A stretch of DNA of 64,000 nucleotides from Streptomyces sp. NBC_00878. GTDB lineage: Bacteria > Actinomycetota > Actinomycetes > Streptomycetales > Streptomycetaceae. The translations under genes were made by a program, and so were the position numbers. The stretch is from contig NZ_JAPEOK010000001.1 in the NCBI RefSeq assembly GCF_026341515.1, forward strand, positions 9,424,001 to 9,488,000, given 5' to 3'. Below, one piece after another: positions 57,116 to 64,000 of the stretch (positions are counted from its first letter, which is position 1; every line of letters begins with the position of its first letter). Under the pieces are notes generated by a model, which was not told the DNA's origin, searched no databases, and saw only the letters and a program-made list of their open reading frames with translations.

Positions 57116-59581
57116 ATGTCCGACACCGCGTCCCGGCGGTCCGTACTGCGCCTGCTGAGCGGCGCGACCGCCGTCGCCCTGGCCGCGACCTCGGGGCTCC
57201 CGCCCCTCGCGTATGCCGCGGCTCGGCGACCACCGGCCGCGGGCCCCCGCGTCGAGGGGCTGCTCACCCGGCTCACCCTGGACGAGAAGCTCTCCCTGCT
57301 GCACGGCGCCACCGACCCGAAGCACCTCGGCCAGGCCGGCTACGTCCCTGGCGTCGAGCGGCTCGGCATCCCGTCGCTCCGCCTCGCCGACGGCCCCGCC
57401 GGAGTCCGCGTCAAGCAGCCCGCCACCGCCCTGCCCGCGCCCGTGCTGCTCGCCGCCGCCTTCGACCCCGGCCTCGCCCGCCGCTACGGCCAGGTCATCG
57501 GGCGAGAGGGCCGCGCCCTCGGCCAGGACGTGCTGCTCTCCCCGATGGTCAACCTCATCCGCACCCCGTACGCGGGCCGCAACTTCGAGACGTTCAGCGA
57601 GGACCCGCTGCTCTCCGCCGACCTCGTGGCCGAGGAGATCATGGGGATCCAGAACGAGGGCCTCATCGCGACCGTCAAGCACTACGCGATGAACAACCAT
57701 GAGATGGACTGCGACTCCGTCGACGTGCGCATCGACGAGCAGACCCTCAACGAGGTCGAACTGCGCCCCTTCGAGGCCGCCGTCGGCGCCGGCGCCCGCG
57801 CGGTCGTGGGCGCCTACAGCAAGGTCAACGGCACCTGCGCCCGCGAGAACGGGGAACTCCTCACCGGCACCCTCCGCGACCGCTGGGGCTTCGACGGCTG
57901 GGTGATGACCGACTGGCACGCGGCCCACAGCACCGTCGCCGCGCTCATCGCGGGTCTGGACATGGAGATGCCGAACGGCACGTACTTCGGGGCCGCCCTG
58001 AAGACAGCCGTCCAGAACGGGAGCGTCGCCGAGGAGTACGTCGACCGGGCCGTACGCCGGATCCTCACCGCGATGGACGACTTCGGGCTGCTCGACGGCA
58101 GCGCCAGGCCGCGCCCGGACCGGAACGCGGCGGCGGGCGCGGCGGTCGCCCTGGAGGTCGCCAAGGCGGGCGCCACCCTCCTGCACAACAGGAACGGCAC
58201 ACTGCCCCTGACCGGCGAGGCCGCCCGCACCATCGCCGTCGTCGGCCCCACCGGCTCCCTCCCCTTCGTCAGCGGCGGCGGCAGCGCCCACGTCGTCCCC
58301 GACCACGCCGACAGCCCATTGGACGCCATCACCTCCCGTGCGGGACAAGGCGCCCGGGTGTCGTACGCGCTCGGCGAGGACCTCTTCGGCAAGCCCCTGC
58401 CCGAGGGCGCGCTCTCGGCGGGCATCGACCCGGACGGCCAGCCGGTCGCCGCCGGGAAGACCTGGACGTACGACGGGGCGCTCACCGTCGAGGACGACGA
58501 CGAGTGGACCCTCGTCATCCACTACTCCGGAACGCGGCCCAAGGTGCTCCTCGGCGGAGTCGACCTCTTCCCGGTGGCGGCCGGGCTCGCGGAGCACTTC
58601 ACGGGCGGTCTGGTGTCGACCGCGCCCGACGGACTCGCGGTGCGCCGCAGGACGCTCGATCTCACCGCCGGTGAACACAGGGTCGAGATCACCGCGAAGG
58701 GCGGCGCCCAGGGACAGACGTTCCGGCTGCGGCACGCCACCGGTGCGACCCGCGCCCAGGACCTCGCCGAGGCGGTGAAGGCGGCGCGGACCGCGCACAG
58801 CGTCGTGCTCTTCGGGTACGAGGACGCCACCGAGAACCAGGACCGCACGACCCTCGCCCTCCCCGGCCACCAGAACCGGCTGATCGAGGCGGTGACGGCG
58901 GCGAACCCGCATACCACCGTCGTCCTCAACACCTCCTCCTCGACCTCGATGCCCTGGCTGGAACGCACCGCCGCCGTGCTGCAGATGTACTACCCGGGTC
59001 AGGAGGGCGCGGCCGCCACCGCCGCCGTCCTGTTCGGCGACTGCGACCCCGGCGGACGGCTCACCCAGTCCTTCCCGGCCGACGACGACCACCACCCGGT
59101 AGCGGGCGACCCGCGCCGCTACCCGGGCGTCAACGGCGTCGAGGAGTACGCGGAGGGCGTCCACGTCGGCCACCGCTGGTACGACGCCGAGGGGGTGCGC
59201 CCGCTGTTCCCGTTCGGGCACGGGCTCTCGTACACCTCCTTCGCGTACGAGGGACTGCGGGTGGCACGGACCGCGGACGGGCTGGACGTGGAGTTCACCG
59301 TGCGGAACACCGGGCGACGGGACGGTGTCGACGTCCCGCAGGTCTATGTGGGCCCGTCGCCGGATCTCCGACTCGACCAGCCCGTAAGGGTGTTGAGCGG
59401 CTATCAGCGGCTCGCGCTGCGGGCGGGGGAGTCGCGCCGGGTCACCGTGCGCGTCGACGCGCACACCCTCTCCTCGTGGGACACGAAACGGCACGACTGG
59501 GTCCTCGGCACCGGGCGGCGGACCGTGTGGGTGGGGGCCTCGTCGGGCGAACTGCGGCTCAGCGGGAGGGTGCAGGTGTGA
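57116..59581 (+). CDS. exported GH3-family beta-glucosidase-like glycosidase
   Basis: 821 residues. Twin-arginine-like signal (SRRSVLRLLSGATAVALAAT). GH3 catalytic domain with SLRLADGPAGVRV, NLIRTPYAGRNFETFSEDPL, VKHYAMNNHEMD and nucleophile D266 in GWVMTDWHAAHS. GH3 C-domain with a PA14-type insert (about 455-560: KVLLGGVDLFPVAAGLAEHF), then a fibronectin-like C-terminal domain (VFTVRNTGRRDGVDVPQVYV). Likely acts on plant beta-glucosides or related sugars outside the cell. Single gene. Confidence 0.93.
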   Translation: MSDTASRRSVLRLLSGATAVALAATSGLPPLAYAAARRPPAAGPRVEGLLTRLTLDEKLSLLHGATDPKHLGQAGYVPGVERLGIPSLRLADGPAGVRVKQPATALPAPVLLAAAFDPGLARRYGQVIGREGRALGQDVLLSPMVNLIRTPYAGRNFETFSEDPLLSADLVAEEIMGIQNEGLIATVKHYAMNNHEMDCDSVDVRIDEQTLNEVELRPFEAAVGAGARAVVGAYSKVNGTCARENGELLTGTLRDRWGFDGWVMTDWHAAHSTVAALIAGLDMEMPNGTYFGAALKTAVQNGSVAEEYVDRAVRRILTAMDDFGLLDGSARPRPDRNAAAGAAVALEVAKAGATLLHNRNGTLPLTGEAARTIAVVGPTGSLPFVSGGGSAHVVPDHADSPLDAITSRAGQGARVSYALGEDLFGKPLPEGALSAGIDPDGQPVAAGKTWTYDGALTVEDDDEWTLVIHYSGTRPKVLLGGVDLFPVAAGLAEHFTGGLVSTAPDGLAVRRRTLDLTAGEHRVEITAKGGAQGQTFRLRHATGATRAQDLAEAVKAARTAHSVVLFGYEDATENQDRTTLALPGHQNRLIEAVTAANPHTTVVLNTSSSTSMPWLERTAAVLQMYYPGQEGAAATAAVLFGDCDPGGRLTQSFPADDDHHPVAGDPRRYPGVNGVEEYAEGVHVGHRWYDAEGVRPLFPFGHGLSYTSFAYEGLRVARTADGLDVEFTVRNTGRRDGVDVPQVYVGPSPDLRLDQPVRVLSGYQRLALRAGESRRVTVRVDAHTLSSWDTKRHDWVLGTGRRTVWVGASSGELRLSGRVQV

Positions 59582-59625
59582 GGGACCCGCGGGACGCCGT
59601 GCTGTCACAGCGACCGGGTAGGCTG

Positions 59626-59659
59626 CCCGGCGTGCGCTCGGGGCCGAGCGCACGCCGGG
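59626..59659 (+). terminator. 15-bp stem terminator after the GH3 gene
   Basis: Perfect arms CCCGGCGTGCGCTCG and CGAGCGCACGCCGGG around a 4-base loop, 45 bases after the GH3 stop and before the dedA-like start. Confidence 0.75.
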
Positions 59660-59695
59660 TACGGCCCGGCTCGCGGTGAAGGGAAGGAACCGGCG

Positions 59696-60358
59696 TTGCA
59701 CGTCCAGGAGTGGCTAGAGACCGTGCCTGCGGTCAGCATCTACGCGCTGGTGGGCCTGGTCATCGGCCTGGAGAGCCTGGGCATTCCGCTGCCGGGCGAG
59801 ATCATCCTCGTCTCCTCGGCACTGCTCGCCTCCCAGCACGGTGACATCAACCCCGTCATCCTCGGCGCCTGCGCGACCGCCGGCGCGATCATCGGGGACT
59901 CCATCGGCTACGCCATCGGCCGCAAGGGCGGCCGCCCGCTGCTCGCCTGGCTCGGCGCGAAGTTCCCCAAGCACTTCAGCGAAGGCCATATCGCCACCGC
60001 CGAGCGGTCCTTCGAGAAGTGGGGCATGTGGGCGGTGTTCTTCGGCCGCTTCGTCGCCCTGCTGCGGATCTTCGCGGGCCCGCTCGCGGGTGTGCTGCGC
60101 ATGCCCTACTGGAAGTTCCTGATCGCCAACGTCCTCGGCGGCGTCCTCTGGGCCGGCGGCACCACGGCGGTCATCTACTACGTGGGCGTGGTCGCCGAAT
60201 CCTGGCTCAAGCGCTTCTCCTGGCTCGGCCTGGTCCTGGCCCTCCTCATCGGCCTCACCTCCATGCTGATCATCAAGCGCAAGGCGAAGAAGGTTTCGGC
60301 GGAGAGGGCGGCCGAGCGGGCGGCAGCCGAGCCGGAACCGGTCCCGGCGACCGACTAG
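59696..60358 (+). CDS. DedA-family membrane protein
   Basis: 220 residues, TTG start (GAAGGGAAGGAACCGGCG upstream). DedA features: GLESLGIPLPGEIILVSSAL, IGDSIGYAIGRKGGRPLL, FGRFVALLRIFAGPLAGVLR, and FLIANVLGGVLWAGGTT. Five or six helices, then a charged Glu/Ala tail. DedA proteins move undecaprenyl phosphate or related lipids across the membrane and help keep the proton gradient. Confidence 0.92.
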   Translation: MHVQEWLETVPAVSIYALVGLVIGLESLGIPLPGEIILVSSALLASQHGDINPVILGACATAGAIIGDSIGYAIGRKGGRPLLAWLGAKFPKHFSEGHIATAERSFEKWGMWAVFFGRFVALLRIFAGPLAGVLRMPYWKFLIANVLGGVLWAGGTTAVIYYVGVVAESWLKRFSWLGLVLALLIGLTSMLIIKRKAKKVSAERAAERAAAEPEPVPATD

Positions 60359-60396
60359 CCGACCAGGGGCTCGCGCCCGGTCGGGGTGCCGGTGTT

Positions 60397-60424
60397 CCCC
60401 TGACGGGCGCGGCCCGTTCAGGGG
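60397..60424. terminator. bidirectional hairpin between convergent genes
   Basis: CCCCTGACGGGC pairs with GCCCGTTCAGGGG (one bulged base) between the dedA-like gene and the gamma-carbonic anhydrase gene, which end toward each other. Confidence 0.65.
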
Positions 60425-60464
60425 CGCGGGGAACTGCGCGACCAGCCACGGCCGGCCCGCGGAC
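60418..60464. repeat. widespread Streptomyces intergenic repeat
   Basis: Contains GGGGCGCGGGGAACTGCGCG followed by ACCAGCCACG. From general knowledge this sequence occurs many times between genes in Streptomyces chromosomes, often in 3' regions. It overlaps the right arm of the hairpin at 60397. Single copy in this window. Confidence 0.65.
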
Positions 60465-60475
60465 CGCGACGAACC

Positions 60476-61006
60476 TCAGCCCCCGTGGGCAGCCCGGTGC
60501 TCCCGAGCCAGTGCCACGTACACCGTGCCGTTCAGCGAAATGCCCTCGCGCTCCTCGTCCGTGAGCTCCCGCTTGACCTTGGCGGGTACACCCGCGACGA
60601 GCGACCCTGGCGGCACCCGCATCCCCTGCGGCACCAACGCCTGCGCGGCGACCAGCGAACCCGCCCCGATCACCGCCCCGTTGAGAATCGTCGCCCCCAT
60701 CCCGACCAGACAGTCGTCCTCGACAGTGGCACCGTGCACCACGGCGTTGTGCCCGATGGACACCCGCTCGCCGACGGTGACGGGGAAACCGGGGTCGACA
60801 TGGAGCGTGCAGTTGTCCTGCACGTTGCTGTCCGCGCCGATGACGATGGGCCCGCACTCGGCCCGCAGCACCGCCCCGTACCAGACGCTCGCGCCCGGGT
60901 ACAGCGTCACCTCGCCGAGCACCACGGACATCGGGGCGACGAACGCCTCCTGAGCCACCTTCGGATCCTTGCCGCCCACGCCCGCGATCAGCGCCTCGTG
61001 CGTCAT
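60476..61006 (-). CDS. gamma-carbonic anhydrase-like hexapeptide protein
   Basis: 176 residues from the ATG at 61006 (GAGGAGACGGCG upstream). Left-handed beta-helix with zinc-type histidines in DNCTLHVDPG and SIGHNAVVHGATVEDDCLVG, the three-His pattern of gamma-class carbonic anhydrases. Many bacterial members (YrdA/CaiE-like) have no proven carbonic anhydrase activity. Divergent from the acyltransferase gene with 119 bases between. Confidence 0.85.
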   Translation of the reverse strand: MTHEALIAGVGGKDPKVAQEAFVAPMSVVLGEVTLYPGASVWYGAVLRAECGPIVIGADSNVQDNCTLHVDPGFPVTVGERVSIGHNAVVHGATVEDDCLVGMGATILNGAVIGAGSLVAAQALVPQGMRVPPGSLVAGVPAKVKRELTDEEREGISLNGTVYVALAREHRAAHGG

Positions 61007-61125
61007 CGCCGTCTCCTCGTTCTCGTTGGTACCGGCACCGTAAGCGATGGGACCCCGGCAGGGTGGGGCGAAGATCACAGGCGCCCGAGCTCATGGGCGG
61101 ACGTCACGCTGAGTACGGTGAGCGG

Positions 61126-61923
61126 GTGCCGAAGCGCAAGAACACGTTCTCATCCCGGCGGCGCCGCCTCGTGCAGCGTGCCGTCCACGCGGGCTGGGCC
61201 TGGGCGCAGCGGACGGGCGCGGTGACCGCGGAGCGGCCCGGACGGCTGCGCTTCGGCGCGATGGGAACAGGTACCAGGCTGGCGTTCCCGCAGGGTACGG
61301 TCTTCGGCGAGCCGTGGATCCACCTCGGCGATCACTGCATCATCGCCGAACAGGTCACGCTCACCGCCGGGTTGATGCCCGACCTCGACCTCGGCCCGGA
61401 CCCCATCCTCCGCATCGGCGACGGCGTCGTCCTCGGCCGCGGCAGCCACGTCATCGCCGACACGACGGTAACGATCGGCAGCGACTGCTACTTCGGGCCG
61501 TACGTGTACGTGACGTCCACCAACCACTCGTACGACGACCCGCACGAGCCCATCGGCAAGCAGTGGCCGCGGATGGAGCCGGTGCAGATCGGCCCGGGTT
61601 GCTGGATCGGCACGGGTGCGGTGATCCTGCCGGGGGCGCGGATCGGCCGGAACGTCGTGGTGGCGGCCGGCGCGGTCGTACGCGGAGTCGTCCCCGACCA
61701 CGCGGTGGTGGCCGGGGCACCGGCCCGGGTCGTGCGGCGCTGGACCCCCGGCGACGGCTGGCAGCCGCCGCTGCGTACGCCCGCACCGGTGCCGATCCCC
61801 GACGGGGTCACGCCGGAGCAACTGCTCGCGCTGGCGGAGCTGGACGCGGAGAGCGTCGCGGGATTGAGGGCCGTCGAGGACGCAGACGAAGACGCGCACG
61901 TAGACGTACGCGCCGAGTCCTGA
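61126..61923 (+). CDS. hexapeptide-repeat acyltransferase
   Basis: 265 residues from the GTG at 61126. Left-handed beta helix (about 45-200) of the maltose/galactoside O-acetyltransferase type: HLGDHCIIAEQVTLTAG, STNHSYDDPHEPIGKQWPRM with the catalytic histidine, and PGCWIGTGAVILPGARIGRN. The basic N-terminus and acidic C-terminal tail are not conserved. Probably acetylates a sugar or polymer; substrate unknown. Confidence 0.87.
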   Translation: MPKRKNTFSSRRRRLVQRAVHAGWAWAQRTGAVTAERPGRLRFGAMGTGTRLAFPQGTVFGEPWIHLGDHCIIAEQVTLTAGLMPDLDLGPDPILRIGDGVVLGRGSHVIADTTVTIGSDCYFGPYVYVTSTNHSYDDPHEPIGKQWPRMEPVQIGPGCWIGTGAVILPGARIGRNVVVAAGAVVRGVVPDHAVVAGAPARVVRRWTPGDGWQPPLRTPAPVPIPDGVTPEQLLALAELDAESVAGLRAVEDADEDAHVDVRAES

Positions 61924-62001
61924 TCCGGCCGGCCGGCCGACGGGCTTCGGCCGGAGGCGCGTGGGGCTCGTGGAGCTGTGGTGGCTCGGCCCGTGAGGGG
62001 C

Positions 62002-62856
62002 TCACCCCGTCGCCAGCAGCACAGTCCCCACCAGCGCCAGGCCCGCGCCCGCCGCCTGGACACCGCGCAGCCGCTCGCTGAGGAAGCCGCGCGCGGCGAG
62101 GGCCGTCACCACCGGGCAGAGCGAGGCGAGAACGGCGGCCACGGTGACCGGGCCGTGCTGGGCGGCCAGCGAGTACGTGCCGTTGGCGGCCACGTCCGCG
62201 AGACCGACGAAGGCCAGGGCCGGCAGGGACTCCCACGCGATCTTCGGGGGAGCGACGGTGCCGCGCCGGACGGCGACGTACAGAGCCGTGCCACCCGTGA
62301 GGACGTTGGTGACGCGCTGGACGAACAGGGCGAGGAAGAGGCCGGTGAGCGTGGTCGACGCCTCGGCGATCAGGGCCATCACCGCTCCGAAGCCGAACGC
62401 CGCGACCAGGGTGAGCAGCACGGCCTGCCGCTGCACGGGAGCACCCCTGAACTGCGGGCCGCCCGCGAGGACGACCCCCGCGACGGCGACCGCGATGCCC
62501 GCGCACTGCACCAGCCCCGGGCGCTCGCCGAGCACGAGACCCACCGCCACGGGGACGGCGATGCTGAGCGACGCGAGCGGCGAGACGACGCCCATCGGGC
62601 CGAGGGCGAGCGCCTTGTAGAAGGCCAGCATCGCGACGGGTCCGACGAGGCCCGCCGCCACCGCGAACCACAGCTGCGGGCCCGTCTCGCTCCAGGCGCC
62701 CGTCACGAGGACGATCACGCCGAGCACGACCGTCGCGATCGACTGCGAGACCACCACCACCGTCAGCGCGGGCGTACGCCGTGCCAGCAGCCCTCCGCCG
62801 AAGTCGGCCAGGCCCCACAGAAGGCTTGTGGCCAGGGCGAAGAGTGCTGTCATCAC
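62002..62856 (-). CDS. DMT-superfamily (EamA) transporter
   Basis: 284 residues, ten helices in two EamA repeats: TSLLWGLADFGGGLLARRTP first half, AFVGLADVAANGTYSLAAQH and GPVTVAAVLASLCPVVTALA second half. Such carriers usually export metabolites or amino acids. The divergent XRE-cupin gene shares a 150-base region with two palindromes and probably controls it. Confidence 0.9.
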   Translation of the reverse strand: MMTALFALATSLLWGLADFGGGLLARRTPALTVVVVSQSIATVVLGVIVLVTGAWSETGPQLWFAVAAGLVGPVAMLAFYKALALGPMGVVSPLASLSIAVPVAVGLVLGERPGLVQCAGIAVAVAGVVLAGGPQFRGAPVQRQAVLLTLVAAFGFGAVMALIAEASTTLTGLFLALFVQRVTNVLTGGTALYVAVRRGTVAPPKIAWESLPALAFVGLADVAANGTYSLAAQHGPVTVAAVLASLCPVVTALAARGFLSERLRGVQAAGAGLALVGTVLLATG

Positions 62857-62869
62857 ATACCTCGCAGTA

Positions 62870-62921
62870 CAGTTCGATGAACGATCCGGTGCACCACACC
62901 GTAGTTCAGTTCATTGAACTG
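62870..62921. promoter_or_regulatory. two palindromes between DMT and XRE-cupin genes
   Basis: CAGTTCATTGAACTG (62907-62921) is a perfect 15-bp palindrome. CAGTTCGATGAAC (62870-62882) is an imperfect copy 37 bases away. A third half-site TTGAAC lies at 62935. Likely operators for the XRE regulator. Confidence 0.6.
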
Positions 62922-63008
62922 TGTCATCCAAAATATTGAACGAGTCTCGCGAGAGCAGTGCGAGAGCACGCGAGAACACACGACAACCACGAGATCATTG
63001 GACGGAAC

Positions 63009-63581
63009 GTGTCGGACCTCGACCTGCTGACCCAGTCCCTGGCGCGCAACGTCAAGCGCTGGCGCACCGAGCGCGGCTTCACCCTGGAGGTGCTCGCCGC
63101 CCGCGCCGGGGTCAGCCGCGGCATGCTGATCCAGATCGAGCAGGCCCGGACCAACCCCAGCCTGGGCACCGTCGTCAAGATCGGCGACGCGCTCGGCATC
63201 AGCATCACCACGCTGCTCGACTACGAGCAGGGCCCGAAGGTCCGGATCGTCCCGGCCGACCAGGCCGTACGGCTCTGGCACACCGACGCGGGCAGCTACA
63301 ACCGGCTCCTCGCGGGCGCCGAAGCCCCCGGCCCGCTGGAGATGTGGGACTGGCTGCTGATGCCGGGTGAGGGCAGCCCCTCCGACCCGCACCCCGCGGG
63401 CACGGTCGAGCTCCTGCACGTCACGAAGGGCGAACTGACGCTCACCGTCGACGGCGCGGAGCACCGCGTCCCCGCTGGCGCGAGCGCCTCCTTCGAGGCC
63501 AACACCCCTCACACATACGCCAATTCAGGAGACGTACCGCTGGAGATGGTCATGGCCGTGTCGGTCCCGGGCGTGCACTGA
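63009..63581 (+). CDS. XRE-family regulator with cupin domain
   Basis: 190 residues from the GTG at 63009. HTH at about residues 10-65: SLARNVKRWRTERGFTLEVL, AARAGVSRGMLIQIEQARTN. C-terminal cupin (about 110-185): HPAGTVELLHVTKGELTLTV and ANTPHTYANSGDVPLEMVM. Members (PuuR/SutR-like) sense a small molecule through the cupin. Divergent from the DMT exporter. Confidence 0.9.
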   Translation: MSDLDLLTQSLARNVKRWRTERGFTLEVLAARAGVSRGMLIQIEQARTNPSLGTVVKIGDALGISITTLLDYEQGPKVRIVPADQAVRLWHTDAGSYNRLLAGAEAPGPLEMWDWLLMPGEGSPSDPHPAGTVELLHVTKGELTLTVDGAEHRVPAGASASFEANTPHTYANSGDVPLEMVMAVSVPGVH

Positions 63582-63624
63582 GCCACGTGTCCGGGGCCGT
63601 GCGTGCGGCTGTTAGCGTGCCGTC

Positions 63625-64000
63625 ATGCGCGCACCCATCGGACACTTCGACGACGCCGCCCCGGCTCCCGACCGCCTCGACACACTGACCCGCCCCGTCG
63701 CCGACGCCGTACGCCAGTGGCGTGGCAGCGTCCCCGCGGACCAGATCGTGTACGTCGACACCGAGCCGGAGTGGGCCGACACCGCCACCTTCGTCGAGCA
63801 CTACGGCGGGGAACTTCTGGAGCGGTCCGCCAACTGTGTGGTCGTCGCGGGCAAGCGCGGCGGGGAGAGCACGCTCGCCGCGTGCGTCGTGCTCTCGACC
63901 ACCCGGGTCGATGTGAACGGCGCGGTGCGCCGCCAACTCGGCGCGCGCAAGGCGTCGTTCGCCTCGATGGACACGGCGACCGGCGAGACCGGCATGGAGT
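63625..64000 (+). CDS. YbaK/EbsC-like aminoacyl-tRNA deacylase domain protein, cut by window end
   Basis: The 125 codons present read VADAVRQWRGSVPADQIVYV, ANCVVVAGKRGGESTLAACV and VNGAVRRQLGARKASFASMD, which continues TATGETG-. This is the YbaK/prolyl-tRNA deacylase fold (K of RRQLGARKASF is conserved). About 40-60 residues should follow beyond the window. It probably clears mischarged tRNA. Confidence 0.87.
   Translation, partial: MRAPIGHFDDAAPAPDRLDTLTRPVADAVRQWRGSVPADQIVYVDTEPEWADTATFVEHYGGELLERSANCVVVAGKRGGESTLAACVVLSTTRVDVNGAVRRQLGARKASFASMDTATGETGME

Overview
The window is high-GC DNA with the codon use, GTG/TTG starts and gene families of a Streptomyces chromosome: SpoIIE-type phosphatase, EF-Tu3, KdpFABC-ED, a divergent inositol cluster and tightly packed operons with ATGA/GTGA overlaps. 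It reads as an accessory-rich left part (about 1-31 kb) joined to an orderly core-like right part (about 31.8-64 kb).

Left part. At 0.2-5.5 kb there is a STAS-domain protein and two related 'MarR/GbsR-type regulator plus divergent ABC ATPase' modules. In the first module the regulator is intact and the ATPase is cut short. In the second the regulator is frameshifted, while the ATPase and its permease are intact. A methyltransferase/regulator pair with its own palindromic operator lies between them. At 5.7-15.9 kb is a potassium block: TrkH-like and TrkA-like subunits, then two mini membrane peptides (the second is KdpF), KdpA, KdpB, KdpC, KdpE and KdpD. From 16 to 31 kb the DNA is a patchwork. 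Intact TerD-family, DUF1996 and TatA-like genes, an AGCS symporter and an IS110 transposase sit among gene remnants: beta-propeller fragments, GNAT, TerD, CNNM/CorC, a SulP STAS tail, a frameshifted PIN protein and an IS5 copy with a stop codon. Three copies of an unassigned upstream motif (TCTTACGAGA-N3-TGACrCG) face genes for secreted proteins here.

Right part. UppP (31.8 kb) is divergent from a three-gene operon (Gfo/Idh/MocA oxidoreductase, PmoA/DUF6807 protein, cupin) that starts from a promoter with a LacI/GalR-type operator. Next come an HxlR regulator, a TVP38-like membrane protein, an AlkD-like protein, EF-Tu3 with a strong terminator, a spermidine-synthase-like protein and a membrane-anchored hypothetical protein. 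From 41.9 to 54.3 kb lies a complete divergent myo-inositol regulon: on the minus strand a sugar ABC importer, an IolE-like protein and IolG; on the plus strand IolC, a Cgl0159-type aldolase, IolB, IolD, MmsA/IolA and a GntR regulator. Two 14-bp mirror-image sites, each holding a TTGACA box, sit between the operons. The rest carries a PAS-GAF-PP2C-ATPase regulator, a secreted GH3 glycosidase, DedA, a gamma-carbonic anhydrase-like protein, a hexapeptide acyltransferase, a DMT exporter with a divergent XRE-cupin regulator, and the start of a YbaK-like gene cut by the window end.

Many left-part genes are broken by single-base shifts. This may be real decay in a mobile-element-rich zone or may partly reflect sequencing error. 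The sequence alone cannot decide.
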